NCBI GenBank assembly: GCA_026261815.1 | Contig: JAMPIT010000476.1 | Location: forward strand, 4,553,501-4,617,500 | From: Monarcha castaneiventris obscurior | Lineage: Eukaryota; Chordata; Aves; Passeriformes; Monarchidae | Reading direction: 5' to 3' | DNA length: 64,000 bases | Part shown: piece after piece, positions 10,261-20,800 of the stretch | Position numbering within the stretch: position 1 is the first letter of the stretch | Layout of the letters: the number at the start of each line of letters is the position of its first letter | Translations under genes and position numbers: made by a program | The notes under the pieces: generated by a model | Told to the model about the DNA's origin: nothing | The model's database searches: none | The model's input: the letters and a program-made list of their open reading frames with translations, nothing else

Positions 10261-13250
10261 GTGTGTCGGGGCACGCGGGGGGCTGCCTGTGCCCGGACAC
10301 CCGCGGGGGCTGCGTGTGCCCACGCTGGGCTGTGGTGATGCCGCGGCAGCTTGAGGCCCAGGTACCCCTCGGAATCGGTGCCGCCGGGATGCGGCTGGGA
10401 TGCGGCCGGGATCAGAGTGCACTCCCTCGGGGCTGTGCAGGGCCGGACACCCCCTGTCCCAAGCCCCATGCCCTTGGGCCGTGGGTCCCCCTTCCTGCTG
10501 CTGGGGTCCCGTGGGTTGGGGTTGGTGAGGGGGCTTTGGGACCCCGGGTTGGTGGCTCTCTGGGCCCTGCACCAGGCAAGCCCAACAGAACTCGGGAGTC
10601 ACTGGTGTGCATGAAAGGGACACGGGACACTTGTCCAGCACCTAGGGCACACCGGTGTTCGTTGCCCTGTGCCATGGGGACCTGTGGGTGTCAGGGCAAT
10701 GCGTGTGTGCCAGATGAGAGGGCAGGAGCTGTACGGTCCTGTAGGATCCTCGGCTGGTGCCTGCACCATCACTAAGCTCTCCTTGGTGCACTGGGCATGT
10801 GAGGTTTGCTGGGAGGTGCTGGGCCAAGCATGGCCCTGAAGGAAGGGCTCAGGGTGTTGGTGCAGGGAGCTTGGCTTGCCCCATCTTCGTAGCCCCGTTT
10901 TCATCCTGCCTTCTCTTCCCCTGGCTCTGCCCATCCCCGATTCCACGCTGAGCCGCTGGCCAGACCGTTTGTCCCGGCACCTATCCAGGGCTGCTGGGCC
11001 CCGGGAGCTGTGCCGACAGCCACGCCTGCGGTGCAGGGCCGGGAGCCGCCTCGCCGGGAGCGTGGGTAACGCCAGCCCCCGGCTCCCCCCGTCCTGCTGT
11101 GCTCAATGGAGACCTTGTTGCGTGCCCCGTGTGCAGGCCGGTGGGTGGCCGTGCCGTGCGCTCTGTGCTGTGCTCACACACTCAGGCAGCCACCGTGTTT
11201 GTGGACGGCTGTCCCCGCTCCACCTCCTCCGTGCTGGCACTCCGCCCCCGCTGAGACATTTGTGCCAACGAGTCAGCAGGGAGCTGGGATGTGCCACGCT
11301 CGGCATCTGAGCTGCCACACTCTCCCTGGCCTTGCCTGGCCCTTGCCACAACCCCTCTGCCAGCCTGGAGCCACTGGCACACAGAGTGGTGGCTGCTGAG
11401 CACGGGGCTGGGGCCTGCCGTCCATCCCTCTATCCATCCCTCTGTCCATCTGTCTCCCCGCGGGAGCTGATCCAGTAGCAGGAGGTGAGTTGCTGTTGCT
11501 GGGTTCTAGTGCCCGGTGCTTTGGGGATGCTTTATCCCAAGATGCTTTTCCTGTGAGCGGCAGCCGCTCCATGCAGCCCACGTGCCCTGGCCTGGCTGCC
11601 AGCCCTGCGTTCTCCCCTCTCCCCGATGGCACCCCAGGGTGCCGGTGCTGGCAAGTGGCTGCAGTGGCCCTGGTGTGATGCCATGGAGATGCTGTGAGTC
11701 AGTGAGTGCTCTGAGTCAGGGCCGCGTGGTGCCCCTCGTGCCAGGGCTTGGAGGTACATGGGGGTGGGCAGTGCTGCCCGCTGAGTGGGGGGCCCCAGGG
11801 CTGTGCCCCCCGCGTTCTGTGCTATGCCGGCAGCTCTGCTCCGTGCTCCAGGGTGGCATAGCCAGCATGAAAGGGCTCTTGTCCTCTTGCAGCCCCAGCA
11901 GCACTGCAGTGACCTCCCCTTCACAGCAAACAAATCCCCAGTGTTGGGCACAGGGACAGGGAGGGGGGACCCCCCACTCAGCCCAGCCAGCCATGGCCGT
12001 GGCAGAGCCCTGGGCTCCTGCTGGCCCAACATTCCCATGGCCAAGCATGGGGCTGCCACTTTGGCTGTGTGGGGTGCTGGCCAGGCAGCTGGACTTTGGG
12101 AAAGTGGGTGCTCTGCTCATTCCCCCCAGAACCCGCAGGCAGCCACTGTGCTGGGCTGGCCCCACCTCAGGGTGGCCCTGAGCAGTAATACTTTGTTTCC
12201 CAGGCATAAGGTTATTTTTGGGTTGCTAATACTATTGCCAGGGTCCCAGTCTGAAGCACTGTAACCAGCACATGATGGACTGGTATCAGTCAGTTGGGTA
12301 TTCCCCCGAATACTCTCACTCTGTCCTTTCCTTTGTTCTTTCCCTATCTGTTCTGGTTGTGTCACCTCCCCACCAGGGACAGCAAGCCCTTCTCTAGATA
12401 GGAATATCTTGTTCCAGTGTCATTGAAAGAGTGGCAGCTACTGTCTAGTGCTCTCTCTGGCTCTTCCAGCCCCTTTTGATACAGATTAAAATGGTAACCA
12501 TGTTCACTGAAACCCCATTCCCCATGGATAGAGTTGGTCAGGTACATGGGACCAAGCTGTTGAGACAACCTCAGTTCTCTTAATAATTCTAAAGTCCCCA
12601 GAGCTTGCTGTTACTCCTTTATGTTAGGTAGATTCTGCCCATGTTCTGTTTTTTCCAGGGTTTGCAGGAGAACAGTGGCTTTTTTAATCCAATAGACTCC
12701 CAGGAACTTAACCTCCTGCTTGGGACCCTGATGCTAGGATGTAGGACTGCTCAAGGCTCACATTTTCTCTTGCAGGCAAAACCACCATAGGGTATTATCC
12801 AACCAAGGTGATTAGAGGGATGGAGCACCTCTATGAGGGAATTGGAGAGAATACTCTCTGTGAGACAATTTGGTTTGTTCAGCCTGGAAAAGAGAAGGCT
12901 TCAGGGGGACCTAATTGTGGTCTTTCAGTACCTGAAGGGAGCCCACAAGAAAGATGGAGGGAGACTTTTTACAAGAGCATGTAGGGACAGGACAAGGGGG
13001 AATGGCTTCAAACTGACAGAGGGTAGGTTTGGATGGGATAGTAGGAAGAAATTCTTTACTGTGAGGGTGGTGAGACACTGGCACAGGTTACCCAGAGAAG
13101 CTGTGGATGTCCCATTGCCAGAAGTGCTCAAGGTCAGGCTTGATGTGGCCCTGAGCAACCTGGGCTAGTGGAAGGTGTTCCTGCCCATGGCAGTTGGAAT
13201 GAGATGATCTTTACGATTCCTTCCAAACCAGGTCATTCTGGGATCATTCA

Positions 13251-13289
<39 letters not shown>

Positions 13290-16200
13290 GTATCATTGAT
13301 CTACTGATACATTGTAACCTTTGGTGGGGCAAGACTGTGCCTAAGACTTTGCCAGGGCTTTTTGAGCAATAATGGGAGAATGTTTATATCCCTGGGGCAG
13401 CCTATTAAAAATATGCTAGACTCCCTTCCCAGTGAACCTGAATCAAGCCTTGTTGTGTTCCTGGAGTGGAATCACAAAAGCCGTATCTTTTACATCCAGG
13501 GTTGCCATCCATGACTGGGGTACTTCCTGAAGTTGAGTTACCAGTTCCTCAATGTTTGGCACAGCAGTGGTTAAAGGCTCAGTATTGGCATCTTTTCTCC
13601 AAATCTGGTCCCACCACGTCTATGCATCAGTAATCAACAGTTAACTGCCATCTCCATTCCAGTTTTTGGATTGGCCAGACTGGTGAATTGTATGGGGTGA
13701 AATTTTGGTGAGTTATTAATTGGTGCATTATATGGGGAGTGAACTTTGGCATTGATTTGTCTTGTTTCCAAATCAGCTGTGACTTCAAGAGTTCGATTTT
13801 GTGCTGCAGCAGAGACTTGTATCGTGGTATATTAGTAGCTTTTGAATGAGGGAGTGTAATTGCCGTGTGGGGTGAATGCACTGTAGTATCTGGATTTCTT
13901 TTAGGGTCAGGGTTGAATGGGAGGACCAAACGTTGCTCTGCATCAGCTGCCAGGTTTGGCTGCTCAGAACATCGAAACCAAAAATGTTTTCATTGTGATC
14001 TTTTACTGCAAAGTGAGGGGAGGACATGTGCTTATCGCCTGGGAGCCATAAATTAGCCTTGGTGGTTTGGCACGTAGCACTTGCTCCTTTCACTCCAGTG
14101 ATTTCAACTCTGCCCAGTTTTTCAGTGTCCTGCTGTGTTAATACTGGATCCTGTGTTCCCTTATCTATTAGAAATGTCATTAATAGTTGAGGAGGCGCAC
14201 CTGGAATCAGAATGTATGGGCTGTCATTATGTATGAATTGATAGGATTCCACCTGCTGAATTTCAGTCTAGCCTGGCTTATGGCCACAGCACTTTTCAAA
14301 CTGAATCAGATTGAATGGGATTGTTTTTCGGGTATGATTTCCCACTCCTCCTCAAGGTTCAGTTGTCTCTTCCGTTTCTATAATGCATCTGGCTTCATAC
14401 TCAGGGGGATGTGAAGGAGACAAAGAATCATCTTCCCCCACTTTTCTGTCATTGGGGTCACCCCATATGTCTCCATCTTGTTCCTCAGGGAATATGATTA
14501 GTTTTCTGATCTGTATGATGTCAGGGATATCAGGAGCTCACACAAGCATAATCTCTTTCATAAATAATAAATAATAAATATATAATAATAAAATACATAA
14601 AAATATATAAAAATAAAAAATAATAAATAAATAATAAAAATCTTCCAATTTTTATTTTTATCTCCTTCCCTTCCTCTAAATGTTTCTGCAGTTCCTTTTC
14701 CCTATTTTTCAGCTGTGACCAAATACATTTTAAGTTGCTCCTATTCTGATTTGAAAGCAGTATATTCTACATCTGCCATTTTTTAGGAGAGAGGGTGCTC
14801 TGATTTTCTTTTGCACACAAGATCAGTTAGCCCTCAATATTGCACCAACAATTGCTTTATTGTTGTTTTTCCAACATTTTTTGGCCCATTCTGTTCCCTC
14901 TCAGGATGGTGCACACTTGTGTTAACCCAAGTAATAATAACAATAACATGCAGAAACCTAGCAAGGTCTCCCTGACTTGGGACAAGGGAGAAAAGAGTAG
15001 CCCATTGACTGTCTCCAAGTTATTTTTGGGTCTTCCTCCTAACTAGCTGAAATTTTTACCCTCTTATGTATAGCCCAATCTTATCACCCTCCTCCTATGT
15101 TACATATGGCATCATCTAGGTGGAGAGTTGAGTAATAGAGCCATATATGTGGCAACAGGTATTTCATTAAGCTTATTAGCCTGTGCAGCGGTGTGTGTTT
15201 CATTATTTAAATAAGCCTTAATCAGGAAAAAGTTACTCTTTTGGCCACGGTGTCCTTCAAGGTTCCAGTCACAGGACTTTGTTCCATTCTGTCCAGTTTT
15301 TCAGAGCCAAAGCAGGGCAATCCCATCTCACAGGACTTCCTCCTTTGCCCAGCTCATCCTTTCTTGATGTCAGCTATGCACATTTGCATATTTAACTTGG
15401 AGGGTACACAGTGTAGGCTGTACATAGTAAGCCTTAGCCCTTGCCTGGCTCTTTAGTCATCACCCCACAGCATCCCGAGGATTTGCAGCTCCTTGGGTAT
15501 TGTACTGTCCCTATGGGTATTCTGCCTCTGGGTATTGTGTCACCTTGTGCATCAAGTTTTTTGCTCCTTGTTTGTTGTGTCTCTGGGTATTACCCTTCTG
15601 GGTGTTGAGCTTTGCATATTACATCACTGGCTAATGTGCCTTTTTGGGTATTTTGCCTCCAGGGATAGCATGCCTTAGGATATCATGCCACTGGGTACCG
15701 TGCTTCCTTAAGTGTTGTGCATCCTCAGGCATCTTGAGTCTTGGTATCGTGGCTCCTTGGATGTTTTGTGTCTGGGTATCACACCCTGGGTACTGGTCCT
15801 CCTGGGGTGTCACACCTCCCTGGATATTGTGCCTCCAGAGGTCACACCTCCCTGGATATTGTGCCTCTTGGTATCAGGTCTCCTCAGGCATCGCACTTAT
15901 GGTTATTGAAACTTGGGTGCCTCTGGGTTCCATACCTCTGGGTAAGATGCCCCTGGGCACTGCACCTCTGGGTGCTGTGCCTCCAGGTACAACTCCTCTG
16001 GCTGCTTTGTCTCTGGGTATCATGCCAGTTATGGTGCCTGGCAGGGCACACAGCCACAGCTGACCTGTGCCGGTGTGTTTAAAGTCATCATGCCTCAGTT
16101 TCCCTCCACGACAAGTTGTTGCTGCAGGGGTTGTGGCAGCCTGTGTCTGCCTCCCCTGCTCCCTGCCAGGCTGGCAGTGCTGTGTCCCCTGCTGCAAGGT

Positions 16201-17404
16201 GCTGGTGTGGTGTGCAAGGCTCTGGAGACATGGTCCCGGGGCCCCTACCATGGCCTGTGCCACAGGAACATGCTGTCCCCACTTGGCTGTTGGGGCTCAG
16301 CCTCGTGTATGTGAGCAGGGCACTGTGCCCACACTGGTTCTGGGGCAAGTGCCCACCTTCCTGCTCATGGGGCCCCACCAAAAAGCTGTCAAGCTGAGAT
16401 TAGAAAATAAACATTCTGATTTCTTTAAAAGGAAAAAAACCCCAACAGTCCAGGTTTTTTTGATTTTTGTTGTTTTGGTTTTTTTTTTTTTGTTGGGGCT
16501 TCTCTTTCTGTCTTTCTTTTAAATCATGAAATGACTCACACTTCTGAGCTGAAAATAAACCCGATTACGGCTGCGGTGGGGAGCTGGTGAGCCATGGCAG
16601 CTCGGAGGCACAGGGTCCCTCAGAGAGCAGCCAGGGCCAGCCCTGCCTCGTTCCCCCAGATCCTCCCTGGGGGCTGTGGTGGTCTGCTGTGGGGGCTCAG
16701 GTGGCCCTGGCAGGGCTGCTAATGGAGCTAAAGTGCTACGAAGGGGACACTGCCATCTGCACAGCCCCCAGGGCCTGGTGTCTCTGCACTCAGAGCCGCT
16801 GCCGGCGGCCGGGGGAGCACACACGTGCATCCCCACGTGTGCACAGACACCCGTGGGCCCCTCCCGCCACCCTCCCCGGCCCCTCTGGCCCCGCGCGGGG
16901 TGGCGCAGGGGGGCCCAGGCCTGGCCCCCGGTGCCGTGCGTGACACGGCCGTGTGCTGCTCTCCGCAGGGACCCCTGCAGCAGTGACGTGCCAGCCGTGG
17001 TCCCCGGAGCCAGACGCATGGCGGGTAAGGCACCCCGAGAGCCCCCGGTACCCCGCATGCCCCGTTCCCGTGGCCCGCCGAGGGGGATGCATCCGTGCGT
17101 GGCCTCAGGGATGGCCACTGGCTTTCTGGGCCCCGAGGCATCCCCATGTCTCTCCTCGGAGGCAGACGAGGTCTGGAGCAGCCACTTCGCTCGTCTGACT
17201 GCTGCTCGCCCTTGTTCCCTGCCAGCTTCCCAAGAAGGGCTGTGGGGTGAGGGCGGTGAGGACCCTGTGCCAGCCGAGCCGAGGGGGTCCAGCGGCCCCC
17301 CGGGTGCCCAGCCCCAGCCTGGCCCCTTGGTGCAAACGTGTTTCCTCCGGGATCTGGAGATGGGTCCCCTCGCGCAGACACAGACCCTGCGGGACTTCGA
17401 GCAG
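10167..17404 (+). CDS. PDE4DIP: PDE4DIP distal alternative N-terminus, three exons (10167-10186, 16969-17024, 17226-17404)
   Basis: An alternative start of myomegalin. Exon 17226-17404 encodes VQTCFLRDLE...AQTQTLRDFEQ, matching from memory the upstream exon of the human long isoform with VQTxxLRxFE repeats, which joins directly to HLNDLKKENF. Here too an acceptor CTCTCCCAG lies at 17,832-17,840, so the join is FEQ-HLNDLKK in frame. Upstream, exon 16969-17024 (ATG 17018) and first exon 10167-10186 (ATG 10167) both fit in phase and stay open, giving 85 codons in all. Translation could start at 10,167 or 17,018. The last exon is well supported; the two upstream exons rest on splice signals and phase only. 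Confidence 0.55.
10261..12185 (+). other. Proximal part of the distal PDE4DIP first intron
   Basis: GC-rich non-coding DNA between the distal CpG island and the retroviral insertion. A short CCATCCCTCT-type microsatellite lies near 11,419-11,457. No exon, RNA gene or element could be supported. Confidence 0.5.
12805..13290 (+). mobile_element. CR1-type LINE, 5'-truncated 3' end
   Basis: Contains typical CR1 3' features: TTCAGCCTGGAAAAGAGAAG at about 12,879, GGTGGTGAGACACTGGCACAGG at about 13,065 (a variant of the family's conserved block), and a 3' end of CATTCTGGGATCATTCAATG passing into a short repeat. It lies on the plus strand within the opposite-strand retroviral pol remnant, so it is probably the younger of the two. 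The upstream border is approximate. Confidence 0.8.
13251..13289 (+). repeat. Microsatellite (ATG)13
   Basis: Thirteen uninterrupted ATG units form the 3' tail of the CR1 copy, presumably expanded from the element's own short 3'-terminal repeat. Confidence 0.95.
14560..14645 (+). repeat. AT-rich simple repeat, (TAATAAA)n-like
   Basis: About 85 bases of almost pure A and T built of AATAAATA and AAAATATA units, between the retroviral LTR copy 2 and the protease remnant. It probably replaced or expanded within the leader/gag region. Confidence 0.9.
14841..15469 (-). mobile_element. Retroviral LTR, copy 2 (5' LTR of the minus-strand remnant)
   Basis: Homologous by eye to 8,450-8,965. On the minus strand it starts TGTGGGGTGATGACTAAAGA at 15,469. 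An AATAAA (minus strand, about 14,853-14,858) near its far end fits the R-region polyadenylation signal. It sits upstream, in retroviral orientation, of the protease/reverse transcriptase remnant, as a 5' LTR should. The 3' boundary is approximate. Confidence 0.65.
15480..16035 (+). repeat. Degenerate minisatellite with CTGGGTAT/GTGCCTC units
   Basis: More than twenty imperfect units of roughly 20-30 bases built on 'CTGGGTATTGTGCCTC' run head to tail, starting right beside the LTR. Periodicity is irregular, with insertions. It produces long open frames on both strands but no protein-like conservation is visible. Confidence 0.75.
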
Positions 17405-17830
17405 GTGAGACGGCGGGGCGCTGGCACCCGCCATGGCATCGCCAGGGCACTGCCGGGTGCTTGCAGGATTCATGCCGGGTCCCCTGGACACAGCAGAGGG
17501 GTGTGGAGTGCAGGAGGGGCCGCGGGCAGGTGGTGGCGGCAAAGGGAGAGGGGGCTGAGCCCGGCCGGGCGCCACGCTCCCCTCACCGCCCTCACGGCTG
17601 CGGCGCGTGGGGGCCTCCGGGGCTCGGGTTTCACCGCCCGCTGTCCCCGCTCCAGCGATTCCTCAAATAGCTCTGGGAGGCGAAAAAAAAAGAGGAAAGG
17701 GAGAGCAGCGGGGCCAGCGACGGGAGCTGCGGGCGGGCAGGGAGCCTAGGCTGTGTCCCGGCGGCGCCATGTGAGGGGTGCCGGGATGCCCGCCCCATGG
17801 AGCGCCGGCCATGGCTAACGGGTACCGCAC
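16840..17830 (+). promoter_or_regulatory. CpG-rich region around the canonical (CM1) PDE4DIP start
   Basis: CpG density rises around 16,800-17,050 and again at 17,500-17,830, immediately before the ATG at 17,811. It holds the putative exons 16,969-17,024 and 17,226-17,404 as well as the leader of the canonical isoform. Borders are by eye. No TATA box is evident. Confidence 0.5.
17769..17818 (+). promoter_or_regulatory. Cluster of upstream start codons before the CM1 start
   Basis: Before the main ATG (17,811, context GGCCATGG) lie ATGTGA at 17,769-17,774 (a start-stop element), an ATG at 17,786 with an 11-codon frame ending TAA at 17,818 that overlaps the main start, and an ATG at 17,797 in a third frame. 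They matter only if transcription begins upstream of 17,769, which I cannot show. Confidence 0.5.
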
Positions 17831-20800
17831 GCTCTCCCAGCACCTCAATGACCTCAAAAAGGAGAATTTCAGCCTCAAGCTCCGCATCTACTTTCTGGAG
17901 GAGCGCGTCCAGCAGAAGGGCGAGGAAAGCCGGGACGATGTCTACAGGCGGGTGAGTGCCTGCAGGGAACAGGGGTGAGGAGCTTTCCTCTCTGTTCTGG
18001 GAGGGAATGGGGTCCGGGGAGTGTAGCCTGGGGGATGCCAGGGAGGGCATCGGGCACTGGGGCTGGGGGAGCTGCTGTGTGGGAGTTTGCCCCTCGTTTC
18101 CTTTGATAGGAGTGGGGAGAGGGTTGTGAAGGGTGTCCCCAGCCTGGTGGGATGCCCGGGGTGGGTGACAGTGCAAGTTTGGGGACAGACAGATGGAGTG
18201 GGTACACCCCATCCCTGCGCCGACAGGCTAAAATACCACCTGAGCCACTCACTGACAGGAGCCAAAGCCTTGCCATGGGGTGGGGGTCCCCCATGCCACT
18301 TCTTTTTCATTCCCGTGGGCCATGGGGCTGGGGGGTCCAGGCAAGCATGAGGGCATCCTACCCACCTCCTTCCTGCTCTATAGAACATTGAGCTGAAGGT
18401 GGAGGTGGAGAGCCTGAAGCGGGAGCTGCAGGAGAAGCAACAAGCTCTGGACAGCACATGGTGAGTGGGGCTGGCCAAGCCCCTCACCCTGGGGCAGACA
18501 TGGTGCCCACATGCTGCCTGCGGTGGCTGTGGGGGCATGGGGACGGGGGGTGTCTGCCTGCACCCTGCCCATAGCAGGCAGTAGAGGAGCCTGCAGTGGG
18601 GCTGGAGGGGTTTGCAATGGGGCTGGGCACCCGCAGGGCTCCTCTTACAGCCCTGGCGCCAGCCAAAAATAAAGGACAGCACCTGTTTGGTGGGGGAGGG
18701 CAGTGCCGTGCCCAGGGGCCATGGCACGGGTGTCTCACCGTGGGGCATTGATGGCAGGGGGGCCAGTGGCACAGCAGCTGGGGAGCTTCTGGTTTTGGGA
18801 CTGTGTGGGGAGTTCTCTAGTGGGTCAGAGCCTAAACATGTCCCAGTGCTGCCACAGCAGCCGTGTCCCCAGGGCATCAGTGCTGGGAGTGTGCAGGACA
18901 TGGGGGCAGCCAGGCTGAGGGCACCTGGAGTGGTACAGATCACCCAGCCCAGCTGGTTTGGGGTGGAGACTTCCACAAAGGCCGTGCCGTGCTGTGCTAT
19001 GCCGTGCTGTGCCACGCTGCACACTGCCAAGCCACACCATGCTGTGCCAACCCATGCCATGACATGGGAGATGCCATGCCACACAGTGGCACGCTGTGCT
19101 GTGCCTGGCAGGGTGGCCGCGGAGAACCAGACGACCCGCAGCCAGGCCGCGCTCCGGCAGCAGTATGAGGAGCGGCAGCGGGAGTCGGAGCACGTCTACG
19201 AGCTCCTGGAGAACAAGATCCAGCTCCTGCAGGAAGTGAGTCAAGGGATGGTGGGGGCCAGGGAGGAGCCGGGGGTCAGTGCCTGGGGGCTCACCCTGCT
19301 GCCATGCAGGAGGCCAGGCTGGCACGGAGTGAGGCCGAGCAGGCCACAGCGCTGGCCAGAGCTGAGGCAGAGAAATGCCGGGAGCTGACAGGGAAGCTGA
19401 AGGAAGTGGCGAGGACAAAGCAGGAGGACAGGAGCGACGATGGCTGCGGCGCCATGGCCCAGAGGTAGGTGTCCAGGACATGTCCCCTCTATGCTGTCAG
19501 CCCGTGCCCTGTGCTGGTCCCTGGGGACTACCAGGGGGCTTGTGCTGTGCACGACTGAGGCGCTGTGCATATCTGGTGGAGTGCAGGGGTCACCCCAAGG
19601 CGGGAGAGCTGGGCTGTGGGGAAGGGGAGCAGTCCTGAGGCTGCTCTGCTTTGCCCCAGAGATTGGCCTCTGTCAGCTGTCCCCAGTGTCATCCCAGGGC
19701 CAACCCAATCCCTGAGCATCCCATGCCCTTTTGTCCCTTTCAGGAGGATCGAAGAGCTGACCCAAGAGCTGGCTGCCAGCAACCAGCTCGTGGAAATGCT
19801 GTCAGCAGAGAAGCATGACCTGCAGCAGCGCCTGGAGGGGTCTCCAGTCATGGAGGGGCAGGTAAATGGGCAAGGATGGGAGGACTCCAGGGCGGAGGAC
19901 ATCCCCTCAGGGCTTGGCTGGTTGTTGTCATCCCTGTCCCCTTCTGGGGCTGTGGCCAGGGCTGTGCCATGTTCAGCCTGGCAGGGTTGGGTGATTGCCA
20001 GGAACTGGGAGGAGCAGGGGGGCTCAGAGGACACGGTGTGAGCTGTCAGGGGACAGGCCACCAGCCTGTGCAGTCCTTCTGCGGGTGTTGGTGCCACTTG
20101 CTCCCGTCTGCCATTTAAATCCCAAGTCTTAAAATACTCCCGGCTGCCTGGCATGGTGCCAGGCAGGATTTCGGGGCTGTGAGAGATCAGAGAGGCATGT
20201 TCCTGGCAGCTGCACAGCTCTGGCCATGCTGCATGTTGGTGGCACAGTGCTGTCCCCCAGCAGCCGTGAGCTGCCTGTGCGGTGGTCCTGAGGGGAGCCT
20301 GCTGTTTGCCCACGGAGTGGCACGGGCTGCTGTGCAGGTGCTGTGGGGACATGCCCACCCACACTGCCTGCAGGGGCTGGCCACTGGGGCAGGCTGGCAC
20401 TGGGACAGGCACTGGCATTGGGACGGGGACGTGGCACTGGGGTGAGGATCCGGCACTGGGACAGGTGCTGGCATTGGGACAGGGACGTGGCACATGCGCT
20501 GGGGTAGGGACGTGGCAGTGGGAGAGGCAGTGGCATTGGAGTGCCAAGCACTAGAGTGTGCGTGGGGGGTGTCCCTGGCACTGAGGCCGGACCCTGGCGC
20601 TGTCCCGCCGCGATCGATCGCTGTCGGTGCCTCTGCCGCGACCCCCGGCGTTGCCCATGTGTCCGGGCGTGGCACGGACCGCCACTGCGCATGCGCAACG
20701 CGAGCGTGGCAACTACATATCCCGGCAGTCATTGCGTGTTTTGCGCATGCGCGGGGGGGCTGGGCTCTGCCGCCATCTTGAAATCTGAGCCAGAAGCCGG

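Larger units (their letters stand above)
12190..14840 (-). mobile_element. Internal remnant of an endogenous retrovirus (protease and reverse transcriptase pieces), non-functional
   Basis: Minus-strand frames at 14,252-13,785 and 13,929-13,627 resemble a retroviral protease followed by the N-terminal part of reverse transcriptase, including the conserved fingers motif NSPVWPIQK. Further degraded pol-like sequence continues to about 13,300 and, beyond a CR1 insertion, from about 12,790 to 12,350. Breaks: several in-frame stops and frame changes, a YxDD-type active site that is no longer intact near 13,300, no recognisable envelope gene and little if any gag between the LTR and protease. The element is clearly dead. 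Exact family and lower boundary are uncertain. Confidence 0.7.

Noticed and set aside
9272..10300. 342-codon open frame on the minus strand rich in Pro and Ser
   Set aside because: It runs through purine-rich repeats and the CpG island, is low-complexity, has no domain, and overlaps a tandem duplication.
12362..12568. Short minus-strand frame as a retroviral envelope piece
   Set aside because: No envelope hallmark is visible, and its position directly after pol-like sequence makes further degraded pol the simpler reading.
15631..16082. Overlapping frames in the 15.5-16.1 kb region on both strands
   Set aside because: They are products of the degenerate tandem repeat, which lacks stops by periodicity.
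17942..19084. 380-codon open frame on the minus strand
   Set aside because: It is antisense to PDE4DIP exons 2-3 and their introns. GC-rich DNA explains its length, and no family similarity is visible.
19528..20547. 339-codon minus-strand frame with PVPVPVP-type repeats
   Set aside because: It is the translation of a minisatellite (20,385-20,545) and intron DNA, so non-coding.
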